Part shown: piece by piece, positions 8,185-14,399 of the stretch
How positions within the stretch are numbered: position 1 is the first letter of the stretch
How the letters are laid out: each line of letters starts with the position of its first letter
Source: Flavobacteriales bacterium UBA5692
Lineage (GTDB): Bacteria; Bacteroidota; Bacteroidia; Flavobacteriales_D; Sanyastnellaceae
DNA length: 22,268 nt
Direction of reading: 5' to 3'
NCBI GenBank assembly: GCA_002420235.1
Contig: DIHQ01000034.1
Span: forward strand, 989-23,256
Translations under genes and position numbers: made by a program
The notes under the pieces: model-generated
What the model was told of the DNA's origin: nothing
The model's database searches: none
Seen by the model: only the letters and a program-made list of their open reading frames with translations

Positions 8185-8984
8185 TGGGTTGGTGGCAAAA
8201 TTTTCTTTCTGGGCGGAAAATAAGTATGAAACCGGCCTTTGACGGACCTGAACTGGCCATCGGCAAGACGTTGCGCATCGATGTGCACTCCCATATCGTC
8301 CCTGGGGTGGATGATGGATGTTCAACACTCGAAGAATCCCTTAAACTGATAGAACGTCTGTTTAAAATGGGCTACAGCGGTGCTGTCGTCACGCCTCACA
8401 TCCATTCTGACATTTACCCGAACAGCCGCCACACTTTGATACCTGCCTTTAAACAATTGAAACAGGCTGTGGGTGAACGCTGGCGAAACTTTACCCTAGA
8501 GCTCGCCGCGGAGTATTTCCTTGATGAGCACTTTGCCGATTGCATTGCTTCCGGTGATCTTTTGCACTTCGAAGCTGTTGACGAAATCGGTCAATCCGTG
8601 AAGTGTGTTCTCTTTGAACTTGGTTTCCACGAGCCGCCTATGAACTGCGAGAAGGTCATTTTTGATTTGCAAATGGCTGGATATCAAGGTGTCCTGGCCC
8701 ATGCCGAGCGCTATCCCTATTGGCATCAGAATCCGGATGAGATTCAAGCGCTATCGAACCGCGGTATTTGGATTACGGTTAACGCGGCAAGCTTAGCAGG
8801 TGCCCACGGACCCGAGATGTACCACATGGCACACGAATTGCTCGAAAACGGCACTGTCAAGATGATTTGTTCCGATGCACACAACTTGCGTCACATGGAC
8901 TGCCTTCTTGCAATTTCTAAATCGCCCGTGGTGCACCGGTGGATTGAATCCGGAGTGATGCTAAGCAACTCAGTCCTTGTCTAA
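8184..8984 (+). CDS. PHP-type protein tyrosine phosphatase (CpsB/YwqE/CapC-like)
   Basis: Probably dephosphorylates a tyrosine autokinase of the Wzc/CpsD type and so tunes polysaccharide export; known for Gram-positive CpsB and YwqE, inferred here. From the ATG at 8184 it has 266 residues. PHP metal ligands are visible: H35 and H37 in DVHSHIVPGVDDG, H72 in TPHIHSD, E110 in AAEYF, H173 in AHAERY, and D231/H233 in CSDAHN. An in-frame GTG directly before the ATG is less likely, since the ATG overlaps the rmlB TGA by one base. It closes the sugar operon and meets the ferredoxin gene tail to tail with a 4-base stop overlap. No kinase gene lies in the window. The Cys-based low-molecular-weight phosphatase motif is absent, as expected for this family. 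Confidence 0.88.
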   Translation: MGWWQNFLSGRKISMKPAFDGPELAIGKTLRIDVHSHIVPGVDDGCSTLEESLKLIERLFKMGYSGAVVTPHIHSDIYPNSRHTLIPAFKQLKQAVGERWRNFTLELAAEYFLDEHFADCIASGDLLHFEAVDEIGQSVKCVLFELGFHEPPMNCEKVIFDLQMAGYQGVLAHAERYPYWHQNPDEIQALSNRGIWITVNAASLAGAHGPEMYHMAHELLENGTVKMICSDAHNLRHMDCLLAISKSPVVHRWIESGVMLSNSVLV

Positions 8985-9307
8985 TCACCAACCGGGGCTA
9001 ACTTCACTGTCAGCCCGTCTAATTCATTGGTCAAGTGGAGTTGGCAACCAAGCCTGCTATTGTCTTCGACGAAAAAGGCCTCATCCAACATATCCTCCTC
9101 ATCATCCGATTTTTCTGGCAAACTCCGGGCACTTTCGACGTACATGTGACAACTCGCACACATAGCCATTCCTCCGCAAGTACCTTCCACCGGTAACTCC
9201 GCACTTTTGCAGAGCTCCATCATGTTCATGCCCATATCAGTCGGAGCATCCAGCTCATGCAATTTACCCTCGCGGTCGATGATACTTACACGAATTGTGT
9301 TGTCCAT
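8981..9307 (-). CDS. Adrenodoxin-type 2Fe-2S ferredoxin
   Basis: A small soluble electron carrier of 108 residues. Cluster ligands are C44, C50, C53 and C88 in the order CGGMAMCASC then, after about 35 residues, GCQL; this spacing is that of adrenodoxin/Fdx-type ferredoxins. The acidic stretch SDDEEDMLDEAFF (67-79) is the usual docking surface for a reductase. It follows the ferredoxin-NADP reductase gene by nine bases on the same strand, so the two are very likely redox partners (inference). Possible clients are Fe-S cluster assembly or a hydroxylase. Its stop overlaps the convergent phosphatase stop by 4 bases; no terminator hairpin was seen between them. Confidence 0.93.
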   Translation of the reverse strand: MDNTIRVSIIDREGKLHELDAPTDMGMNMMELCKSAELPVEGTCGGMAMCASCHMYVESARSLPEKSDDEEDMLDEAFFVEDNSRLGCQLHLTNELDGLTVKLAPVGD

Positions 9308-9316
9308 AATCTAACC

Positions 9317-10324
9317 TTAAAATCCATTCACCCCATTAACGGTAGTGTACTTCAAAACTAGGTTTTTGTCGGGATAAATGCGCTTGAATGCGCTTTGAAC
9401 CATTAATGTAGCTTCGTGGAAGCCGCAAAGAATGAGCTTCAGCTTACCTGGGTAATTATTGATGTCGCCAATGGCATAGACTCCAGGAACGTTCGTACTG
9501 TAATCAAATGTATCAACCTCCACTGCATTCTTCGTGATATTGAGATCCCAATCCGCAATGGGACCCAATTTAGGGCTCAAACCAAAAAGTGGAACCCAAT
9601 GGTCCGTAGCGAGCGAGCGGTTGCCTTCTGCTTTTGTCTTTATTTCAACAGAAGAGAGTTTTCCATTCCCCTCCACCCCAATTACTTCAGCATCCGTAAT
9701 CAAGTTAACACGGCCGGCTGACGCCAAATCCATAACCTTCTGGACACTATCGAGATGCCCTCGAAACTCCTTTCGGCGGTGCACTAAAGTGACTTCTGAA
9801 GCTACGTCTTCAGCGAGAAAAATGGTCCAATCCAAGGCAGAGTCTCCCCCACCGGAAATAACGACCTTCTTATCTCGGTAAAATTCAGGGTCTTTGATGA
9901 TGTACTCAACACCCTTATCCTCGAAGTCAACCAACTTTGGCACTGGTGGCTTACGCGGCTCAAAACATCCTAGACCGCCAGCAATGGCAATTATAGGTGC
10001 TCGATGCTTTGAACCACGGTTGGTGGTCACGATGAATTGGTCATCCGCGTCCTTTTCAATTTGCTCAGCACGTTCTCCCAAGGTGAACCCGGGCTTGAAT
10101 GGTTCAGCTTGCTCCATTAGTCGATCGACCAAATCACCAGCTAAAATAGAAGGGTAAGCGGGGATGTCATAAATAGGTTTTTTGGGATAAATCTCCGTGC
10201 ACTGACCGCCAGGCTGCGGCAGTGCATCAATCAGGTGGCATCGCAATTTGAGGAGTCCGGCTTCAAAAACCGTAAAAAGGCCGCAGGGGCCAGCTCCAAT
10301 TATGAGTATGTCTGTTTGGATCAT
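9317..10324 (-). CDS. Ferredoxin--NADP+ reductase, thioredoxin-reductase-like type
   Basis: A flavoprotein of 335 residues that moves electrons between NADPH and ferredoxin. It has the FAD motif GAGPCG (10-15), PGGQCTEIYPKKPIYDIPA (38-56), a second dinucleotide motif SGGGDSALDW (157-166) with the HRRKEFRGH segment for NADPH, and the C-terminal FAD contact VYAIGDINNYPG. The redox CxxC of thioredoxin reductases between the two nucleotide domains is missing, and the GGQCTEIYP form matches the YumC-type ferredoxin reductase family. The ferredoxin gene directly downstream supports this. The start ATG at 10324 puts the FAD motif at the normal distance from the N-terminus, and a TAATTTTG promoter box lies about 40 bases upstream. 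Confidence 0.92.
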   Translation of the reverse strand: MIQTDILIIGAGPCGLFTVFEAGLLKLRCHLIDALPQPGGQCTEIYPKKPIYDIPAYPSILAGDLVDRLMEQAEPFKPGFTLGERAEQIEKDADDQFIVTTNRGSKHRAPIIAIAGGLGCFEPRKPPVPKLVDFEDKGVEYIIKDPEFYRDKKVVISGGGDSALDWTIFLAEDVASEVTLVHRRKEFRGHLDSVQKVMDLASAGRVNLITDAEVIGVEGNGKLSSVEIKTKAEGNRSLATDHWVPLFGLSPKLGPIADWDLNITKNAVEVDTFDYSTNVPGVYAIGDINNYPGKLKLILCGFHEATLMVQSAFKRIYPDKNLVLKYTTVNGVNGF

Positions 10325-10364
10325 GGATGATTTATTCCGGGGTTGAACGCGTGTGAAACGAGCA

Positions 10365-10372
10365 CAAAATTA
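10365..10372 (-). promoter_or_regulatory. Candidate -7 promoter box for the reductase-ferredoxin pair
   Basis: On the minus strand this reads TAATTTTG, an exact match to TAnnTTTG, inside the 88-base gap between the NifU-like gene and the reductase gene. It would start transcription about 35 bases before the reductase ATG. No good -33 TTTG is visible at the right distance. The gap is the longest break in the trmB-to-ferredoxin gene row, so a separate promoter here is sensible. Consensus match only. Confidence 0.4.
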
Positions 10373-10412
10373 TTGAATCAACAATGGGCGTGCACGGATG
10401 TTCGAGATGATC

Positions 10413-10667
10413 TCAAACAGCGGTCCAATTGACGGCTTCTACTTTAACTACTTCCGGCGCAGCTTGGCGAATAGCCTGTTCCACCCCACCTTTCATGGTC
10501 ATATGAATCATTTGGCAATCGGCACAAGCGCCGTGCAATTCTACTTTCACGTGGTGGTCTTGTGTAACTTCGACTAAACTGATATCGCCTCCATCGGCCT
10601 CAAGGTACGGTCGTAAGCCCTCGAGTGCCTGTTCGACACGTTCGGTAATATCTGCCAGTTCCGCCAT
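10413..10667 (-). CDS. NifU C-terminal domain-like Fe-S scaffold/carrier protein
   Basis: A stand-alone Nfu domain of 84 residues. It shows LRPYLEADGGDISLVEV (18-34), then GACADCQMIHMTMKGGVEQAI (47-67) with C48 and C51 as the CxxC that binds a cluster at a dimer interface in known Nfu proteins. The residue after the second Cys is Gln where Pro is common. It probably delivers Fe-S clusters to apoproteins. The ATG overlaps the TGA of the upstream mrp gene by one base, so the scaffold and the P-loop ATPase are likely made together. No HesB/IscA-like domain is fused to it. Confidence 0.92.
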   Translation of the reverse strand: MAELADITERVEQALEGLRPYLEADGGDISLVEVTQDHHVKVELHGACADCQMIHMTMKGGVEQAIRQAAPEVVKVEAVNWTAV

Positions 10668-11734
10668 CAGTCCAAGGGATTGTTTAATTGCGCGAGCAAG
10701 TTAGTCAAGACCGCACGGAATGCAGCGGCAGCTGGTGAATTACCTTGCAGCATCGCAGGTCGGCCCGCATCTCCAGCCTCTCGAATCGATTGCACTAGCG
10801 GGAGTTCACCAAGAAAGGGCGCATCGAGGTCCTCGGCCAATCGCTTTGCCCCGTCACGACCAAAAATATCGTAGTGGCGATCTGGTAGGTCAGGCGGAAC
10901 GAAATAGGCCATGTTCTCTATGAGGCCAAGCACTGGCACGTTAATGGTATCCAAGCGAAACATCCCCACACCTTTGCGCGCATCAGCAAGTGCGACCTCC
11001 TGCGGCGTGCTCACAACAATTGCTCCTGTCAATGGCACTTCTTGCACCAATGAAAGGTGAATATCTCCGGTGCCAGGCGGCAAATCTATGAGCATAAAAT
11101 CCAGCTTCCCCCAATTTGTATCCTTGAAGAGTTGACCCAGAGCACGGCTCGCCATCGGTCCGCGCCAGACGATTGCTTGGTCAGGGTCGGCGAAAAATCC
11201 AATCGACAACAGCTTCACCCCGTACTGTTCTACAGGTTGGATCAGGGTTTTCTCGCCAATGGTCACCGGTTCTGGCTTGGCATCTGTTACATCAAACATG
11301 GTAGGCATACTCGGACCGTGTATGTCTGCATCGCAAAGACCAACAGTATATCCAAGCTGAACGAGGCCTACAGCGAGGTTCGCCGTAACGGTGCTTTTTC
11401 CCACGCCACCCTTGCCAGAAGCGACAGCGATGACATGCTGAACCCCCGGCAGAACCTTACGTGTCTCTGGAGTTCGATCCTCCGATTTGACGCCTTCTAC
11501 TGTTATAGCAAAGTGAGCATCTACGCCAAAAGCCCGCTCCAATGCGAACTGGACCGCTTCTTCCAACCGCTGGCGGGCATGCATCGCAGGATTCCCAGTT
11601 TTAACAGTTACTTCAATGTGGCCTTCCGAAACCGCATTCACTTCCACCCAGCCTACGGTCACCAAGTCCTTTCCTAACTCGGGGTCCAACACCCCTTTCA
11701 AGGCTTCTAGCACCGCATCTTCAGTCCAATTCAT
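10667..11734 (-). CDS. Mrp/NBP35/ApbC-family P-loop ATPase (Fe-S cluster carrier)
   Basis: A 355-residue cytosolic ATPase thought to carry Fe-S clusters to target proteins. Residues 1-80 form a MIP18/DUF59 domain (LDPELGKDLVTVGWV at 16-30). The nucleotide-binding domain has a deviant Walker A at 107-114 (GKGGVGKS), switch segment CDADIHGPSMP at 134-144, Walker B-like LIDLPPGTGD at 215-224, and STPQEVALADARKG. The usual CPxC near the C-terminus, which binds a bridging cluster in dimeric Mrp/ApbC, is replaced by VPPDLPDRHY within ENMAYF...IFG (273-292). I recall this form from other Bacteroidota Mrp proteins, so it may be lineage-wide. It is coupled to the Nfu-like gene by a one-base overlap and sits 33 bases after the alkyltransferase-like gene. 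Confidence 0.93.
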   Translation of the reverse strand: MNWTEDAVLEALKGVLDPELGKDLVTVGWVEVNAVSEGHIEVTVKTGNPAMHARQRLEEAVQFALERAFGVDAHFAITVEGVKSEDRTPETRKVLPGVQHVIAVASGKGGVGKSTVTANLAVGLVQLGYTVGLCDADIHGPSMPTMFDVTDAKPEPVTIGEKTLIQPVEQYGVKLLSIGFFADPDQAIVWRGPMASRALGQLFKDTNWGKLDFMLIDLPPGTGDIHLSLVQEVPLTGAIVVSTPQEVALADARKGVGMFRLDTINVPVLGLIENMAYFVPPDLPDRHYDIFGRDGAKRLAEDLDAPFLGELPLVQSIREAGDAGRPAMLQGNSPAAAAFRAVLTNLLAQLNNPLD

Positions 11735-11767
11735 TGCCGTTTATTTGGTATCCAAAGTTCTGCATTT

Positions 11768-12112
11768 TTAGCCATTGCCAGCCTCCCAAGGGTCCCAAAA
11801 GACCTCATCAAACCCCACAACTTGATTATCTGCGACTTGAATACCTTCTTCACGCAATTGTCTGGCCATGGGTGCATCATCGGGAAAATGCACCGCACCG
11901 GTGAGCAGGCCCAAGCGATTGACAACCCGATGGGCCGGCACTGGGGGTATTTCGCCAAAACACTGGTTCAGTGCCCATCCGACGCGACGGGAGGCTCCTG
12001 ATGCACCTATGCAATGAGCGATGGCACCATACGTCGAAACGCGGCCACTCGGAATTAGTCGTGTCAAATCAAAAACAGCCTGCTTAAACTCTTCAGGTGA
12101 TAACTTCATCAT
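11768..12112 (-). CDS. Alkyltransferase-like protein (MGMT family, active-site Cys replaced by Ala)
   Basis: A 114-residue protein equal to the C-terminal DNA-binding domain of O6-alkylguanine-DNA alkyltransferase. It shows IPSGRVSTYGAIA (20-32), the DNA-binding helix with SRRVGWALNQ (41-50), and PAHRVVNRLG (59-68), where active enzymes have PCHRV. Ala60 replaces the alkyl-accepting Cys, so it should bind O6-alkylguanine without repairing it. Proteins of this type (ATLs; Trp or Ala in this spot) are known to flag such lesions for nucleotide excision repair; that role is inferred here. The ATG at 12112 directly follows the trmB TAA; a second ATG at 12109 is equally possible. It is co-directional with trmB and mrp. 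Confidence 0.9.
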   Translation of the reverse strand: MMKLSPEEFKQAVFDLTRLIPSGRVSTYGAIAHCIGASGASRRVGWALNQCFGEIPPVPAHRVVNRLGLLTGAVHFPDDAPMARQLREEGIQVADNQVVGFDEVFWDPWEAGNG

Positions 12113-12802
12113 TTAGATCTGAATTTGCAAGTAGTAAATTTTTTTTCCGAGCTTCAACCACATCTGCTCGTAAAAAGTCCTGACTTCGAGTAGGTCTCGC
12201 AGCTCATCCGGCACGCGTTTGACCAGTTCTCCATAGACATCATCACTATCGTAGTTGATCTGGTAACCAGCTTCTAAATAGCTCTCTTTAGATGACTCAT
12301 AGAGCAGGGAACTGTCACTTTTGATGTGAATAATGCTTCCCGGTTGAAGGATGTTCCGGTAGCGTTGTTCGATGAATACCGAAGACGTAATCCGTTTTGT
12401 ACCCTTTTCGTCTTTAGGTTGTGGATCGCTGAAAGTCAACCAAATTTCACTAACCTCACCTGGAGCAAAAAAGCTCTCAATGAACTCAATCCGGGTGCGC
12501 AAAAACGCCACGTTTCGGATGTCCTCATCGTTGATGGTTTTGGCACCTCTCCAGACTCGCTGGCCTTTAATATCCACTCCGATGTAGTTGCAATTGTTAT
12601 TTCGACGGGCCTGTGCGATGGTATACTCCCCCTTGCCACACCCCAGTTCCAATACAATGGGGTTGTCATTGCCAAATACCATTTGGGACCACTTTCCTTT
12701 CAATTCGTAATCCAGTCCTTCAATTGCTTCATTCAAAGGCGGTTCAAATACCCGATCGAAAGTGGCCAACTCCTTCCATTTTGCTAGTTTTCCTTTGCCC
12801 AT
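12113..12802 (-). CDS. trmB: tRNA (guanine-N7-)-methyltransferase
   Basis: Methylates N7 of G46 in the variable loop of many tRNAs using SAM. From the ATG at 12802 it has 229 residues, starting MGKGKLAKWKELATFDRVFEP, the usual start of Bacteroidota TrmB. An ATG 14 codons further upstream would run into the divergent glycosyltransferase gene and adds no conserved sequence, so I reject it. SAM-binding motif I is VLELGCGKGEYT (50-61), motif II region NYIGVDIKG (72-80), and WLTFSDPQPK (121-130) is the catalytic/tRNA-binding segment (FxDPxPK). The C-terminal VRTFYEQMWLKLGKKIYYL matches the family's TxYE...G motif. Only 26 bases separate it from the divergent glycosyltransferase start. Confidence 0.93.
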   Translation of the reverse strand: MGKGKLAKWKELATFDRVFEPPLNEAIEGLDYELKGKWSQMVFGNDNPIVLELGCGKGEYTIAQARRNNNCNYIGVDIKGQRVWRGAKTINDEDIRNVAFLRTRIEFIESFFAPGEVSEIWLTFSDPQPKDEKGTKRITSSVFIEQRYRNILQPGSIIHIKSDSSLLYESSKESYLEAGYQINYDSDDVYGELVKRVPDELRDLLEVRTFYEQMWLKLGKKIYYLQIQI

Positions 12803-12828
12803 AAGTAAAATTACTGAACTTCGCACGG
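12803..12828. promoter_or_regulatory. Very short divergent gap between trmB and the glycosyltransferase gene
   Basis: Only 26 bases lie between two divergent starts. On the minus strand TAATTTTA (12813-12806) matches seven of eight positions of the -7 box for trmB but would leave almost no leader. No clear box faces the glycosyltransferase. The two promoters must reach into the opposite coding regions if both genes are transcribed from here. Weak inference. Confidence 0.2.
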
Positions 12829-13890
12829 ATGGATTCGAAAGCATCTCCCCGGCCTACAATTTTGTTTGCTCTTCTTGATTGGGGAATGGGACATGCCTCC
12901 CGGACAGCTCCCTTAATTCAGTATTCAATAAATCAAGGATGGGACGTACATATTGGCACCAAAGGTACGGCGCTGGCATTTCTGAAGAGCCAATTTGAAG
13001 GGGTGCCAATTGCCTTTCATTATAAACCAGGTGCTGAAATCAAGTATGCCAAGCGTGGAACGTTGTTAAAAATCGCAGGCCAAATGCCTCGTTTCTTGAA
13101 AAGTATCGCAGCCGAAATGGATTGGACGCGCACCATCGTCGAGTCGTATGGTATAACCCACATCATCAGTGACAATTGCTATGGTGCTCATCACCCCAGG
13201 ATACCCTCGGTGCTCATATCGCATCAGTTGCAGTTACCTGTGCCAATCGGACTCAAGGCGCTGGCACGATTTTTTGTTAAAAGACACACCAAGCATTTCC
13301 GTGAGGTGTGGATCCCTGACGATAGCAAAATCCGCCTGAGCGGGAAACTCGGTTTTCAGAACCACTTGAAGCACGCACGATGCATCGGTGTGCTTACCCG
13401 GCTTCCCGTTGACGCTCCTCCCGGCTCATGGAAAAAAATCGGCATGGTCAGTGGACCGGAACCCCATCGCAAATTGATGGAAACAGCTCTGATGGCGTGG
13501 TTGCAAGAATCGGATGAGCCAGCGCTTTTAATTGCAGGGCGACCGGGTGCCTCACAGCACGTCGATGGTAATGTTACCGTTTGGCCGCATCCCACATCCG
13601 AAGAATTAGCAAGTGCGCTGAAAGGGGCGGATATCATTGTTTGCCGTTCGGGGTATTCCTCTTTGTTGGATTTGGCCGCATTGGGTAAGCGTGCCATTTT
13701 GATTCCCACTCCCGGACAACCCGAACAGGTTTATCTCGCGAAGCACTGGGCCAAGACTTTCGGTATGACCATTTGCACCCAAAAGCAACTTGAAGCCGGA
13801 CAGCTGCCCGCAGCAGCTGGAACTGCACCACTCCTCCAAGCCAATGCGGGCGCCTTCATCACGCTCAACAAATTGGTTGCTTCCGCGTAA
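12829..13890 (+). CDS. GT-B glycosyltransferase, MurG/GT28-like
   Basis: A 353-residue protein with a GT-B shape. The N-terminal loop LLDWGMGHASR (15-25) is the Gly-rich acceptor/donor loop of MurG-like proteins, with GMGH in place of GGTGGH. Middle segments HIISDNCYGAHHPRIPSVLISHQLQLPV and VWIPDDS...LSGKLG fit a family common in Bacteroidota. The C-terminal half has MVSGPEPHR, WPHPTSEELASALKGADIIVCRSGYSSLLDLAALGKRAILIPTPGQPEQ, where the donor nucleotide is bound. Donor and acceptor are not recognisable. It has no signal peptide or membrane segment, so it should act on the cytosolic face. It begins a plus-strand row with tadA (9-base gap), mgtE and a SerA-like gene, with no visible functional link. 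Confidence 0.8.
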   Translation: MDSKASPRPTILFALLDWGMGHASRTAPLIQYSINQGWDVHIGTKGTALAFLKSQFEGVPIAFHYKPGAEIKYAKRGTLLKIAGQMPRFLKSIAAEMDWTRTIVESYGITHIISDNCYGAHHPRIPSVLISHQLQLPVPIGLKALARFFVKRHTKHFREVWIPDDSKIRLSGKLGFQNHLKHARCIGVLTRLPVDAPPGSWKKIGMVSGPEPHRKLMETALMAWLQESDEPALLIAGRPGASQHVDGNVTVWPHPTSEELASALKGADIIVCRSGYSSLLDLAALGKRAILIPTPGQPEQVYLAKHWAKTFGMTICTQKQLEAGQLPAAAGTAPLLQANAGAFITLNKLVASA

Positions 13891-13899
13891 CTTCGAACA

Positions 13900-14364
13900 G
13901 TGGAACAACCGCTCAATGACGAACATTTCATGCGCCTTGCCTTAGCCGAGGCCCAGTACGCTTTTGAGCAAGACGAAGTGCCCGTCGGAGCGATCATAGT
14001 CACCCGTGGAAAAGTGATCGCCCGTGCCCACAACCTTTGCGAGCGCCTAAATGATTTTACCGCACATGCCGAGATGCAGGCCTTCACCGCAGCAACTGAA
14101 TTTATGAGGGGAAAACGCCTCGACCAATGCACATTGTACGTGACCCTTGAGCCGTGCCCGATGTGCGCAGCTGCTGCATTCTGGACCAGAGTTGGGCGCA
14201 TTGTATTCGGCGCATCTGATACCAAACGTGGTTATCGGATGTGGATGAATCCGAGCCAAGCGAGTTTGACCCATCCAAAAACCACAGTCGACAGAGGCAT
14301 CCTTGAAGAAGAGTGCAGCCAACTCCTCAAAGACTTTTTTGCCGCGAAGCGGAAGCAGCGGTGA
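13900..14364 (+). CDS. tadA: tRNA-specific adenosine deaminase
   Basis: Deaminates the wobble A34 of tRNA-Arg(ACG) to inosine. The 154-residue protein has the zinc site of the CDA fold: H56-A-E58 in TAHAEMQAF and P85-C86-P-M-C89 in LEPCPMCAAA, preceded by VPVGAIIV (27-34) and the HNLCERLNDFTAHAE substrate loop typical of TadA. The start is GTG at 13900; the first in-frame ATG (13930) would remove the conserved N-terminal residues before FMRLALAEA, so GTG is preferred. It sits nine bases after the glycosyltransferase stop. The C-terminus AAKRKQR is basic and may help bind tRNA. The AAAAFWTRV stretch after the Cys pair has Ala-Ala-Phe where most homologues carry Gly-Ala-Ile, a mild difference. 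Confidence 0.93.
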   Translation: MEQPLNDEHFMRLALAEAQYAFEQDEVPVGAIIVTRGKVIARAHNLCERLNDFTAHAEMQAFTAATEFMRGKRLDQCTLYVTLEPCPMCAAAAFWTRVGRIVFGASDTKRGYRMWMNPSQASLTHPKTTVDRGILEEECSQLLKDFFAAKRKQR

Positions 14365-14376
14365 TGGCGTGGTGAT

Positions 14377-14384
14377 TACCTTTG
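14377..14384 (+). promoter_or_regulatory. Candidate -7 box before mgtE
   Basis: TACCTTTG in the 35-base gap after tadA matches TAnnTTTG exactly and ends 15 bases before the mgtE ATG. No TTTG lies at the right distance for a -33 element, so this may be a chance match or a weak internal promoter. The box would give mgtE a separate start, useful if magnesium transport is regulated apart from tadA. Confidence 0.25.
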
Positions 14385-14399
14385 GTACGACCTTGTCTA

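Noticed and set aside
9317..10324. Thioredoxin reductase
   Set aside because: There is no redox CxxC between the nucleotide-binding domains, and a ferredoxin gene follows directly; ferredoxin-NADP reductase of the YumC type fits better.
11057..11677. A 206-codon open frame on the plus strand opposite mrp
   Set aside because: It lies fully antisense to a clear Mrp ATPase, has low-complexity mixed composition with no domain, and no promoter or plausible start context.
11768..12112. Active O6-methylguanine-DNA methyltransferase
   Set aside because: The acceptor Cys in PCHRV is Ala here, and the N-terminal domain of full-length Ogt is absent.
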